DNA of 42,875 nucleotides from [Clostridium] aminophilum DSM 10710 (lineage in GTDB: Bacteria > Bacillota > Clostridia > Lachnospirales > Lachnospiraceae), in assembly GCF_000711825.1 (NCBI RefSeq), contig NZ_JONJ01000018.1, positions 1 to 42,875 on the forward strand, read 5' to 3'. The notes under the pieces were generated by a model, which was given only the letters and a program-made list of their open reading frames with translations, ran no database searches and was not told the origin of the DNA. Made by a program: the position numbers and the translations under genes. Below are positions 21,227 to 28,811 of this stretch, piece after piece (position 1 is the stretch's first letter; each line of letters starts with the position of its first letter).

Positions 21227-22351
21227 ATGAAGAAACAATATGCATCCGCAGCTGCTATTCTGGTCGCTGCCGCCATTGTCGGAGGGATCGCAGGAAACAG
21301 CTTTTATACCAAACGTCATTTTAAAGAAGATATCGTGAAGGGCGACGGGGTAACCGAAGTGCGCATGCTCTCGGATTACAACCCGAGACTCAAGGGAACC
21401 ATCGCCGATACCGAGATTTACGTGCTCAAGGGTGAAGAGCCGGGCGGATCGGTTCTGGTACTCGGTTCCACTCACGCGAATGAACCGGCAGGACACATGG
21501 CCGGCATCGTGATCGAGGAGAACGCGAAGGTGAAGAAGGGTACCGTCTATGTCATCCCGAGTGTCAACCAGTCGGCGCTGACGCACAATGATGCCCTTGA
21601 CGGCGCACCGCAGTACATGCATTACACTACGAAAACCGGTGAGCTGAGAACCTTCCAGTACGGATCCCGTGCAACCAACCCGATTGATCAGTGGCCGGAT
21701 CCGGATATCTACACACACCGCTCTTCCGGTCAGTCTCTGTCCGGTTCGGAGACAAGAAACCTGAACCGCTGCTATCCGGGCGTGGAAGACGGAACCATAT
21801 CCGAGCAGGTCGCGTATGCGGTTAAGAACCTGATCACCACGGATGACATCACCATGGAGATCGACCTTCATGAGTCGAGTCCGGAGTACGCGGTAAACAA
21901 TGCGACGGTCGCGCACGAGAGAGCAATGGGCATCGCCTCCGAAGGTGTTCTGAACCTTCAGCTTGAGGACATCGCCATGAGCCTTGAGCCGTCTCCGGCA
22001 ACCCTGCACGGTCTGACCCACCGTGAGCTGGGTGATTTCACCAATACGTATGCGCTTCTGATGGAGACCGGAAACCCGTCCCAGGGCCGTCTTCGCGGAA
22101 AGACCGATGAGGCGCTGGTTCAGACCGGTATCGATCCGTGCTATGTGGTCAACTACGGTCTTGGACTTCTCTATGTAGACTACAGCTCCGGAAGTTTTCC
22201 GATGGAACTCCGTGTAGGCCGTCACCTGCAGGGAATTTCGGAATACATCGCCGCGCTCGGCAACAACGAGCCGGATAAGGCGATTATCGTAGAAGGCATT
22301 CCGAGTTATCAGGAAATGCTGGACAATAAAGTCGGCTTCTACCTGAAGTGA
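21227..22351 (+). CDS. M14-family AstE/AspA-like enzyme 2
   Basis: A 374-aa zinc hydrolase with an uncleaved-type N-terminal membrane anchor (~5-25; no lipobox), so probably outside the cell. Zinc ligands are H83 and E86 in THANEPAG and H215 in EIDLHES. RNLNRCYPG (177-185) is the substrate-binding NR motif, and Glu280 in LMETGN is the likely general base. It belongs to the succinylglutamate desuccinylase/aspartoacylase branch, as does the M14 lipoprotein at 10553, though the two are clearly divergent. AAGGAGGG precedes the ATG. It lies between the 51-aa peptide and the second GGT and is inferred to act on the same gamma-glutamyl material. Confidence 0.83.
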   Translation: MKKQYASAAAILVAAAIVGGIAGNSFYTKRHFKEDIVKGDGVTEVRMLSDYNPRLKGTIADTEIYVLKGEEPGGSVLVLGSTHANEPAGHMAGIVIEENAKVKKGTVYVIPSVNQSALTHNDALDGAPQYMHYTTKTGELRTFQYGSRATNPIDQWPDPDIYTHRSSGQSLSGSETRNLNRCYPGVEDGTISEQVAYAVKNLITTDDITMEIDLHESSPEYAVNNATVAHERAMGIASEGVLNLQLEDIAMSLEPSPATLHGLTHRELGDFTNTYALLMETGNPSQGRLRGKTDEALVQTGIDPCYVVNYGLGLLYVDYSSGSFPMELRVGRHLQGISEYIAALGNNEPDKAIIVEGIPSYQEMLDNKVGFYLK

Positions 22352-22384
22352 TGGTACATTTTCCCGGAAACGGGATATGTAAGG

Positions 22385-22410
22385 CACCGGACCGGCTGTC
22401 CGGTCCGGTG
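22385..22410 (+). repeat. Intercistronic 11-bp hairpin
   Basis: CACCGGACCGG (22385-22395) and CCGGTCCGGTG (22400-22410) pair perfectly around CTGT. No T-run follows, so it more likely protects or separates transcripts than terminates them. Confidence 0.6.
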
Positions 22411-22462
22411 TGATACAGCAACCTGTCAACGTTCATATGTTACCAAAAGAGGGGAGTAATTT

Positions 22463-24334
22463 ATGAAAAGACAACTTGCACTTGCTGCCGCCATGATGAT
22501 GGGCGTCAGCTCCATCGCAGCATGCGGAAACGGATCCGCAGCAGCAACCACAGCAGCAGCGACGACAGCAGCAGAGTCCGCCGCTGAAGAAACCAAGGCA
22601 GAAGAAGTAAAGAAGCCGGAAACATTCCACGGTGAAGATGTATGGCTTCCTTACGACGAGAAACTGGAGAAGAAGAAGGATGACCGCGACGCCACCGGAA
22701 CCAAGGGCGCGGTTGCAGCATGCTCCTGGTATGCATCCAAGGCCGGTCTTGAAGTTCTTCAGAAGGGCGGAAACGCATTCGACGCGGCAGCGGCGACTGC
22801 TTACGCACTCGGTGTGGTAGAGCCGTATTTCTCCGGTCTCGGCGGCGGCGGTTTCATGACGCTGTACGATGCAAAGACCAAGGAAGTCAAGGTAATCGAC
22901 TTCCGAGAGACTGCTCCGGCAGCAGCAACTCCGGAGATGTGGCTCGGTGAAGACGGCAAAGTAAAGAATTACACACCGGACGGCGCAGATCCGACGACAG
23001 CGGCAGCTCCGGCAAGCCAGTACGGCGGCCAGTCGGTTGCGGTACCGGGTGAAGTAGCAGGAATGGAGTTCCTTCTGGAAAAGTACGGTTCCGATAAGGT
23101 AACCAGAAATGATATCTTCCAGGGCGCGATCGATCTTGCGAAAGACGGTTACGTTGTCGGTGCAACCTTCAAGGAAGAGCTGGATGAGAATTACAACCTG
23201 ATCCATGCGATGCCGGATCTCTCCAAGATCTACCTGAACGATCTGGAACTTGCATACGAGATCGGCGATCACATCAGCAACCCGGATCTTGCCAAGACAC
23301 TGGAAGCAATCCGCGACGGCGGAAAAGACGCATTCTATAAGGGCGAGATTGCGCAGAAGATGGTGGATGCCACCAAGAAGTACGGCGGCGTTATGACCAT
23401 GGAAGACCTCGCGAATTACACGGTTAAGGAAAGAGAACCGGTAAAGGGTACCTACAAGGATTACACCATTTATTCCCTTCCGCCGGCATCCTCCGGTGGT
23501 ACACACCTCTGCGAGATCCTGAACATTCTGGAGAATGCGGACATGAAGTCTCTGGAAATCAACTCTCCGGAGTATGTTCACCTGTTCTCTGAGGCGTTCA
23601 AGATCGCATTTGCCGACAGAGCAAAGTACATGGCAGACACCGATTTCGTCGATGTTCCGCTGAAGCAGCTCACCAGCAAGGACTATGCAAAGTCCCGCTG
23701 GAGCCAGATCGATCCGGAAAAGAGCGGCGCTTATGAGGCTGTTCCGTCCGACGAGCTGGAGCACTATGCAACCACTTCCTTCTCCGTAATCGATGAGGAA
23801 GGCAACATGGTAGCATGCACAAAGACCGTAAACTATGGCTTCGGTTCCAAGATCGTTCCGGAAGGAACCGGATTTGTACTCAACGATGAGATGGATGACT
23901 TCTCTCCGGATCCGAAGAGCACAAACTGCGTAGCCGGCGGAAAGAGACCGCTTTCCTCCATGTCCCCGTCCATCGTTCTGTATCCGGACGGCAAGCCGTT
24001 CCTGACCATCGGAACTCCGGGCGCAACCCGTATCTTCCCGACCATCGCTCAGGTTGTTCAGAGAATGATCGATTATGATATGGACATTCAGGATGCGATC
24101 GACTGCGCGAGAATCTATGATAACTCCTCAAAGAAGGTTTGCTACGAGTCCGACGGCGTGAAGCCGGTGACTGCCGAGACCGCAGCAAAACTGCAGGAGA
24201 TGGGCCACGAGGTAACCGACAAGGGTGCTTGGCAGCTCTTCTTCGGCGGTGTTCAGGGTATTGAGATCAAGAAAGACGGAACCCTCCGCGGCGGTGCTGA
24301 CCCGCGCCGTGACGGTAAGGCTCTCGCTTACTGA
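22463..24334 (+). CDS. ggt: Gamma-glutamyltransferase lipoprotein 2
   Basis: A 623-aa paralogue of the GGT at 11631. A signal peptide ends in SIAAC (Cys21) and an Ala/Thr/Glu linker follows. The processing Thr437 is in ATTSFS, where the usual His after the Thr pair is Ser (GGT 1 keeps TTHFS). Arg148 in DFRETAP, SS at 498-499 in LSSMSP and the TPGATRI loop (GA in place of GG) complete the active site. The altered residues near the nucleophile may mean different acceptor preference from GGT 1. GAGGGGAG precedes the ATG. It is the last gene of module 2, followed by a strong terminator at 24380. Confidence 0.92.
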   Translation: MKRQLALAAAMMMGVSSIAACGNGSAAATTAAATTAAESAAEETKAEEVKKPETFHGEDVWLPYDEKLEKKKDDRDATGTKGAVAACSWYASKAGLEVLQKGGNAFDAAAATAYALGVVEPYFSGLGGGGFMTLYDAKTKEVKVIDFRETAPAAATPEMWLGEDGKVKNYTPDGADPTTAAAPASQYGGQSVAVPGEVAGMEFLLEKYGSDKVTRNDIFQGAIDLAKDGYVVGATFKEELDENYNLIHAMPDLSKIYLNDLELAYEIGDHISNPDLAKTLEAIRDGGKDAFYKGEIAQKMVDATKKYGGVMTMEDLANYTVKEREPVKGTYKDYTIYSLPPASSGGTHLCEILNILENADMKSLEINSPEYVHLFSEAFKIAFADRAKYMADTDFVDVPLKQLTSKDYAKSRWSQIDPEKSGAYEAVPSDELEHYATTSFSVIDEEGNMVACTKTVNYGFGSKIVPEGTGFVLNDEMDDFSPDPKSTNCVAGGKRPLSSMSPSIVLYPDGKPFLTIGTPGATRIFPTIAQVVQRMIDYDMDIQDAIDCARIYDNSSKKVCYESDGVKPVTAETAAKLQEMGHEVTDKGAWQLFFGGVQGIEIKKDGTLRGGADPRRDGKALAY

Positions 24335-24379
24335 TCCAACCATTTTCCTCCCATAAAAATAAAAAGTACGAATAAGTAG

Positions 24380-24427
24380 GACGGTGCCGTCTTCGGGATA
24401 GATTTCCGGAGGCGGCACCGTCTTTTT
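24380..24427 (+). terminator. Terminator of the second exo-enzyme module
   Basis: GACGGTGCCG (24380-24389) and CGGCACCGTC (24413-24422) form a perfect 10-bp stem with additional inner pairing, followed by TTTTT (24423-24427). Confidence 0.88.
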
Positions 24428-24508
24428 CTGACGAAATGATGCCGGGTTGTGATAAAATAACAGAAAAGAGAGGAAGCCGCCGGTGAAGGCGGCGGAATGG
24501 AGAATACA

Positions 24509-25831
24509 ATGAATCATACATTTGCTGGAAAACTGGTCACTCCGGAACAGGCGGTCAAGGCGGTTCAGCCGGGGGACTGGGTTGATTACGGATTCGGCGC
24601 CGGATTCCCGGAACTTCTGGATAAGGCGCTGGCGAAGCGCAAAGGAGAGCTCTCGGATATCCGGATCCGCGGCGGTCTGATCATTCATCCGCGGATTGAG
24701 ACGGTAGAGTGCGATCCGGAGCAGGAGACATTTTCCTATTACAGCTGGCACATCGGCGACTACGAGCGGAAACTTCAGAAGAGGGGACTGGTTCAGTTCT
24801 CCCCGATGATCCTCCGTTATCTTCCGCAGATGTACCGGGAGAAGATGGCGAAGGTTGATGTCGCGTTCGTCCCGGTTTCGAAGCCGGATGAGAATGGCTA
24901 CTGCGGTCTCGGAATCGGAAGCTACGGTTGGAAGACCATCATGGAGTGCGCGAGAGTGGTGATCTTTGAGATCAACGAGAAGTATCCGACCCTCCAGGGC
25001 GTGGACGGCTCCCACCGTGTTCACCTCTCGGAGGCGGATTACATCGTGGAGGGAGAGCATGAAGATCTTCCGATCCGCACCTATCGTGAGCCGAGCGCAG
25101 AGGATATTCAGATTGCGAAGAATGTGGTGGCGGAGATCCCGGACGGGGCGACGCTCTCTTTCGGTGTCGGAACGGTGCCGTTCACCGTGGCGAAAATGCT
25201 GGCGGAGTCGGATAAGAAGGACCTGGGCTGCCATACCGGAACCATCAGTGATGCATTCATGGAAATGTGGAAAGCCGGAAAACTGACCAACGCGAAGAAA
25301 GAGATTGATACCGGCCGGTCCACCTGGAATCTGGCGATGGGAACAAAGGAATTCTATGACTGGATCGCGGAGAATCCGGAACTCTTCAAACCGGCCGGCC
25401 TGGACTATGTGCATATGCCGGAGATTATGGGGAAAATCAGCAATTTCATCTCCATCAACGGCGGCGTTCAGCTGGATCTGGTCGGCGGAGAGAACGGTGA
25501 GTCCTCCGGAACCAGGCAGCTCTCCGGAATCGGCGGACAGATGGATTTCCTGGAAGGAGCCTTCCGGTCCAGAGGCGGAAAAGGATACATCTGCATCAAT
25601 TCCACACACAAGAAGAAAGACGGTTCCCTTCAGTCCAATATCGTTCCGTTTATTCCGCAGGGAAGCACGGTTTCCGTTCCGAGAACGATGATCCAGTGCG
25701 TAGTGACGGAGTACGGTGTGGCCAATCTGTTCGGCAAGACGCTCCGGGAGAGAGCCGAGGAGATGATCAGGGTGGCACATCCGGATTTCCGTGATGAGCT
25801 GCGGAAATATGCGGACGAGGCGTTTCAGTAA
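24509..25831 (+). CDS. Acetyl-CoA hydrolase/CoA-transferase family protein
   Basis: A 440-aa member of the acetyl-CoA hydrolase/transferase family, whose best-known anaerobic members are butyryl-CoA:acetate and 4-hydroxybutyrate CoA-transferases. GVGTVPFTVAKML, LSGIGGQMDFLEGA and VTEYGVANLFG are family landmarks. The segment that normally reads HTE or HSE, with the catalytic Glu that forms the CoA thioester, reads HTG here (residues 242-244), followed by ISDAF. Similar HSG variants exist in a poorly characterised branch, so this is probably not a sequencing fault. The ATG at 24509 has GGAG six bases upstream; an ATG at 24497 lacks a clear site. It stands alone after the module 2 terminator. 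Link to glutamate fermentation is possible but unproven. Confidence 0.8.
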   Translation: MNHTFAGKLVTPEQAVKAVQPGDWVDYGFGAGFPELLDKALAKRKGELSDIRIRGGLIIHPRIETVECDPEQETFSYYSWHIGDYERKLQKRGLVQFSPMILRYLPQMYREKMAKVDVAFVPVSKPDENGYCGLGIGSYGWKTIMECARVVIFEINEKYPTLQGVDGSHRVHLSEADYIVEGEHEDLPIRTYREPSAEDIQIAKNVVAEIPDGATLSFGVGTVPFTVAKMLAESDKKDLGCHTGTISDAFMEMWKAGKLTNAKKEIDTGRSTWNLAMGTKEFYDWIAENPELFKPAGLDYVHMPEIMGKISNFISINGGVQLDLVGGENGESSGTRQLSGIGGQMDFLEGAFRSRGGKGYICINSTHKKKDGSLQSNIVPFIPQGSTVSVPRTMIQCVVTEYGVANLFGKTLRERAEEMIRVAHPDFRDELRKYADEAFQ

Positions 25832-25921
25832 TCCGGGTTCATCAATCACAGACCGGAAATGAGACAATGCGGGTATAATGTTCGGGTATCGTGTACGGAA
25901 GACGAAAGAAAGGCGGTTTGT

Positions 25922-26449
25922 ATGAAATTCGAAAACGTAATAAAAACAGCAGTGATTCTGACCGGCGTCGGCGTAGCAGTCAGCGGTATTTTCGATATCA
26001 GAAAGGGCCGCGGATGCGGAGACAGCAAGGACTCATGCTGCTGCGGCGGACATGGCGAGGGGGTGGACGGTCACGACGGAGACGGCTGCCGTTTCGACGA
26101 GGATGACGAGACCATCATTGAGATGGAAAAAGAATGCAGCTGCGGATCTTCATGCTGCCGGACCGCAAAGGGAATTCTGAAAGTCCTGACCGGCGGCATT
26201 GTCATCGGTCTCGGTGTTGCCTCCGCTTTTCTGGATTTCGAGGAAAAGATCGGACAGAAGAATCCGGAGCTGGCAGAGCGGATCGCCCGGGCGGAGGAAT
26301 GGTGCCAGAAGCTGCTGGATGACGGAGCGGCAAAAAGCAAGGTGCTGGCGGCGCAGGGAAGAGATCTCGCCGTGCAGGGAAAAGACCGTGCATTTGCCGC
26401 ATGGAAGAAAGCAAGAGAAACAGACTGCGTCGGAGAATTTTCCGACTGA
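25922..26449 (+). CDS. Cys/His/Asp-rich membrane protein, unknown
   Basis: A 175-aa protein I do not recognise. One hydrophobic segment (~8-28) is followed by a short loop (~30-82) packed with Cys, His, Asp and Gly. It includes DSCCCGGHGEG, GHDGDGC, a run of acidic residues and ECSCGSSCC. A second hydrophobic segment (~86-105) leads to a charged helical tail (~110-175). The loop could bind a metal such as zinc or copper, or undergo thiol redox chemistry; this is inference from composition. The ATG at 25922, after AAAGGCGG, is preferred to the upstream ATG at 25859. A TATAAT at 25874-25879 suggests its own promoter, but no -35 is clear. Confidence 0.65.
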   Translation: MKFENVIKTAVILTGVGVAVSGIFDIRKGRGCGDSKDSCCCGGHGEGVDGHDGDGCRFDEDDETIIEMEKECSCGSSCCRTAKGILKVLTGGIVIGLGVASAFLDFEEKIGQKNPELAERIARAEEWCQKLLDDGAAKSKVLAAQGRDLAVQGKDRAFAAWKKARETDCVGEFSD

Positions 26450-26573
26450 GTGAAAAATGATCCCCTGACAGGGTACGGACACCGGAACGTTATGGTGCTG
26501 CGAAAGTGGAGAACGCCCGGTGCAAGGCCCGCAGGAGAGGTTTGATTACAAAAGTTATTAAGGAATTTACAAG

Positions 26574-27041
26574 ATGGAAGAAATGACACAGCTTACCGAC
26601 GAACAGCTCGGAAAGATACGGGAAAACCGTAACAAAGATAACACGTTTGCCTATGAGATGGGATTTCAGGGCGTCCGGCTTTCTGCCGGCCATTGCCGCG
26701 GCGAACTGACCGTGACGGAACATCTGATGAATCCCATCGGCTCCGTCCACGGCGGCTGCCTCTTTACCATGGCGGATTCGACCGCCGGCATGGCGGCCAG
26801 CAGTTATGGCTACAAAGTAACGACCATGGATGCGGATTTTCACTATCTCCGCGCCGGCATCGGCGTAAAGAAACTGATCTCCGAGGCAAAAGTTCTGAAG
26901 AGAGGAAAGCGTGCGATCGTAGTTTCGGTCGATGTCATGGATGAGACGGAGAGGGTACTCTGTACGGGGACATTTACCTTTATGTCTCTTGGTGAGCCCT
27001 ATGACGCCGTGAAGGATGTGCTGAAAAGCATGAAGAAGTAA
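26574..27041 (+). CDS. PaaI-type hotdog thioesterase
   Basis: A 155-aa single-domain hotdog-fold protein. The segment MNPIGSVHGGCLFTMADSTAG carries the HGG and downstream Asp typical of PaaI/YbgC-type acyl-CoA thioesterases. TMDADFHYLRAG corresponds to the second conserved strand region. It should hydrolyse a small acyl- or aryl-CoA in the cytoplasm; the substrate is unknown. Length is normal for the family. It lies downstream of the Cys-rich gene by 124 bases and ends at a hairpin terminator. Confidence 0.85.
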   Translation: MEEMTQLTDEQLGKIRENRNKDNTFAYEMGFQGVRLSAGHCRGELTVTEHLMNPIGSVHGGCLFTMADSTAGMAASSYGYKVTTMDADFHYLRAGIGVKKLISEAKVLKRGKRAIVVSVDVMDETERVLCTGTFTFMSLGEPYDAVKDVLKSMKK

Positions 27042-27068
27042 TCCTGAATTACATACAGCATTCAGAAG

Positions 27069-27106
27069 AGGAACCGCGCGGAAGATTCTGCGCGGTTTCC
27101 TGTTTT
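27069..27106 (+). terminator. Terminator after the thioesterase
   Basis: AGGAACCGCGC (27069-27079) pairs with GCGCGGTTTCCT (27090-27101), one base bulged, followed by GTTTT. Confidence 0.75.
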
Positions 27107-27107
27107 A

Positions 27108-27171
27108 TAGGAGATTTCTCCGAAATTCCCTATGAAATGAAAACGCTCCGCGAGGATGCGCACGCCGCTGT
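27108..27171. repeat. Intergenic repeat, copy B
   Basis: Aligns to 7786-7848. GGAGATTTC with an imperfect GAAATTCCC partner is followed by AAAACGCTCCGCGAGGATGC and CGCCGCTG. CTCCGC and GAGGATGC, adjacent here, also occur around the island's right direct repeat (2307-2332), separated there by extra bases. Confidence 0.65.
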
Positions 27172-27334
27172 AAGCAAATTCACTAAGCTCGAGAAAACCT
27201 CGCTAAGAGCTTCGCCAAGGACGCTGTCACCTGACGGTGATCAGCGGCGGTGCACAAAGTGCGCAGGCTTCCCTCGGGAGTGAGGGAGGGGAGAGCCGAA
27301 GTCCGCTTGCGGACTTTGTTAAGGCCCGATATAA
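27172..27334 (+). other. Structured gene-free stretch
   Basis: No coding frame. Successive inverted repeats: CGCTG-TCACC with GGTGA-t-CAGCG (about 27221-27245), CCCTC/GAGGG near 27273-27288, and AAGTCCGC/GCGGACTT (27299-27316) followed by TGTT. The last could be a weak terminator. The density of stems suggests a structured RNA or degenerate repeat DNA; I cannot name a family. Confidence 0.4.
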
Positions 27335-27363
27335 TTGCTTTAAAGCGAAGAATCTAATATAAT
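27335..27363 (+). promoter_or_regulatory. Promoter of the NSS transporter gene
   Basis: -35 TTGCTT (27335-27340), a 17-bp spacer and a perfect -10 TATAAT (27358-27363), giving a leader of about 25 nt. Confidence 0.75.
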
Positions 27364-27395
27364 ATCCGTGAATATGACATATGACGGAGGATTAC

Positions 27396-28802
27396 ATGAC
27401 ATCAGTTGAAAACAATAACACCACGGCAGCCTGTGAATCCAGAGATTCCTGGAAGTCCAAATACGGCTTCATCATCGCCTGCATCGGATCGGCGGTCGGT
27501 ATGGGAAATATCTGGCTTTTTCCCAGCAGAGTGGCAAACTACGGCGGCGCATTTCTGGCGGCGTACCTCCTTTTTGATGTACTGATCGGATTCAGCGGCG
27601 TGGTCGGCGAGATGGCGTTCGGGCGAAAAGCGAGATCCGGTCCGCTGGGGGCATTTTCCAGGGCAGGGGCGTCCATCGGTTATGGAAAAGTCGGTAGAAT
27701 GCTGGGCGTTATCCCGATGATCGGCGCCTTTATGATGGCAATCGGTTATTCGGTTGTGGTCAGCTGGATCTTCAAATACACCTTTTACGCGGTGACCGGC
27801 CGGGTGCTTCATCTGGGCGACGCGGCGATGGAGATCGCGGAGGAAAACGGCGATTCGGCGGTGGCCGCGGGAATTTCCGGCTTTGCGTCGGAATTCGGAC
27901 ATACGGCCTCGGCGTTTGGCAACAGTTACTGGCTGGTGATTGCCATCGCGGTGACGCTGGTCATTATGGTGCTCGGCATTGCCAGCGGTGTCGAGAAGGC
28001 GAATAAGCTGATGATTCCGGTATTCTATGCATTGTTTATCTCGCTGGTCTTCTATGTGGCCGCACAGCCGGGATCAGCGGCGGGGTACCGCCATATGTTT
28101 ACGATTGATCCGGAGAAGCTCCGGGACCCGATGATGTGGGTATATGCGCTCGGACAGTCTTTCTTCTCCCTGTCGCTTGCGGGGAACGGAACCATCATCT
28201 ATGGTTCTTATCTCTCGGACGATGTGGATGTGGTGGCGAGCGCATGGAAAGTTGCCCTGTTTGACACCCTTGCGGCAATGCTGGCGGCGCTGGTGATCGT
28301 GCCGGCCATGGCAGCAGCCGGAGAGACGGCATTTTCCGGCGGGCCGGGCCTGATGTTCATCTATCTCCCGCATCTGTTTGCGTCGATGCCGGGCGGCCCG
28401 ATTGTGGTGATCGTCTTCTTTGTTGCGGTTCTTCTGGCGGGAATGTCCTCTTTGGTGAATCTGTTTGAAGTGCCGATCGCCGCGGTACAGGACCATCTGG
28501 GAAGAAGCCGTGTGCTGTCGGTGGCGCTGGTCGGCGTGATCGGTGCGATCATCTCCATCTGTATTCAGGGAATTGTCTCCGACTGGATGGACTTTGTATC
28601 CATTTATATCTGCCCGCTGGGCGCTGGTCTTGCCGGCGTGATGTTCGCGTGGGTATGGGGAAAGGATGCGGTTGTCGACGCGGTATCCCTCGGACGGGAA
28701 CGCCGTGTGGGAAGCTGGTTCTACCCGCTCTATAAGTATCTGTTCTGTATTCTGTCGCTGGCGGTCTTTCTTCTGGGCGCGGTCAACGGCGGAATCGGAT
28801 GA
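27396..28802 (+). CDS. Sodium-dependent NSS (SNF) family transporter
   Basis: A 468-aa polytopic protein with about 11-12 helices, related to LeuT and MhsT, which couple Na+ entry to amino acid or related uptake. GSAVGMGNIWLFPSRVANYGGA is split by family alignment into the TM1 sodium and substrate region (GSAVGMGN) and the following FP motif. The gate Arg of LeuT (GNFLRFP) is Leu here, with an Arg two residues beyond FP, as in a Firmicute subgroup. GEMAFGRKARSGPLGAF is also characteristic. The ATG at 27396 follows GGAGG at five bases, better than the ORF start at 27381. It has its own promoter and is followed nine bases later by mutY, probably on one transcript. Substrate is unknown. Confidence 0.85.
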   Translation: MTSVENNNTTAACESRDSWKSKYGFIIACIGSAVGMGNIWLFPSRVANYGGAFLAAYLLFDVLIGFSGVVGEMAFGRKARSGPLGAFSRAGASIGYGKVGRMLGVIPMIGAFMMAIGYSVVVSWIFKYTFYAVTGRVLHLGDAAMEIAEENGDSAVAAGISGFASEFGHTASAFGNSYWLVIAIAVTLVIMVLGIASGVEKANKLMIPVFYALFISLVFYVAAQPGSAAGYRHMFTIDPEKLRDPMMWVYALGQSFFSLSLAGNGTIIYGSYLSDDVDVVASAWKVALFDTLAAMLAALVIVPAMAAAGETAFSGGPGLMFIYLPHLFASMPGGPIVVIVFFVAVLLAGMSSLVNLFEVPIAAVQDHLGRSRVLSVALVGVIGAIISICIQGIVSDWMDFVSIYICPLGAGLAGVMFAWVWGKDAVVDAVSLGRERRVGSWFYPLYKYLFCILSLAVFLLGAVNGGIG

Positions 28803-28811
28803 GGAAATTCT

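Noticed and set aside
24128-25867. 579-codon minus-strand frame opposite GGT 2 and the CoA-transferase
   Set aside because: It covers two well-supported plus-strand genes and has no motif or ribosome site of its own.
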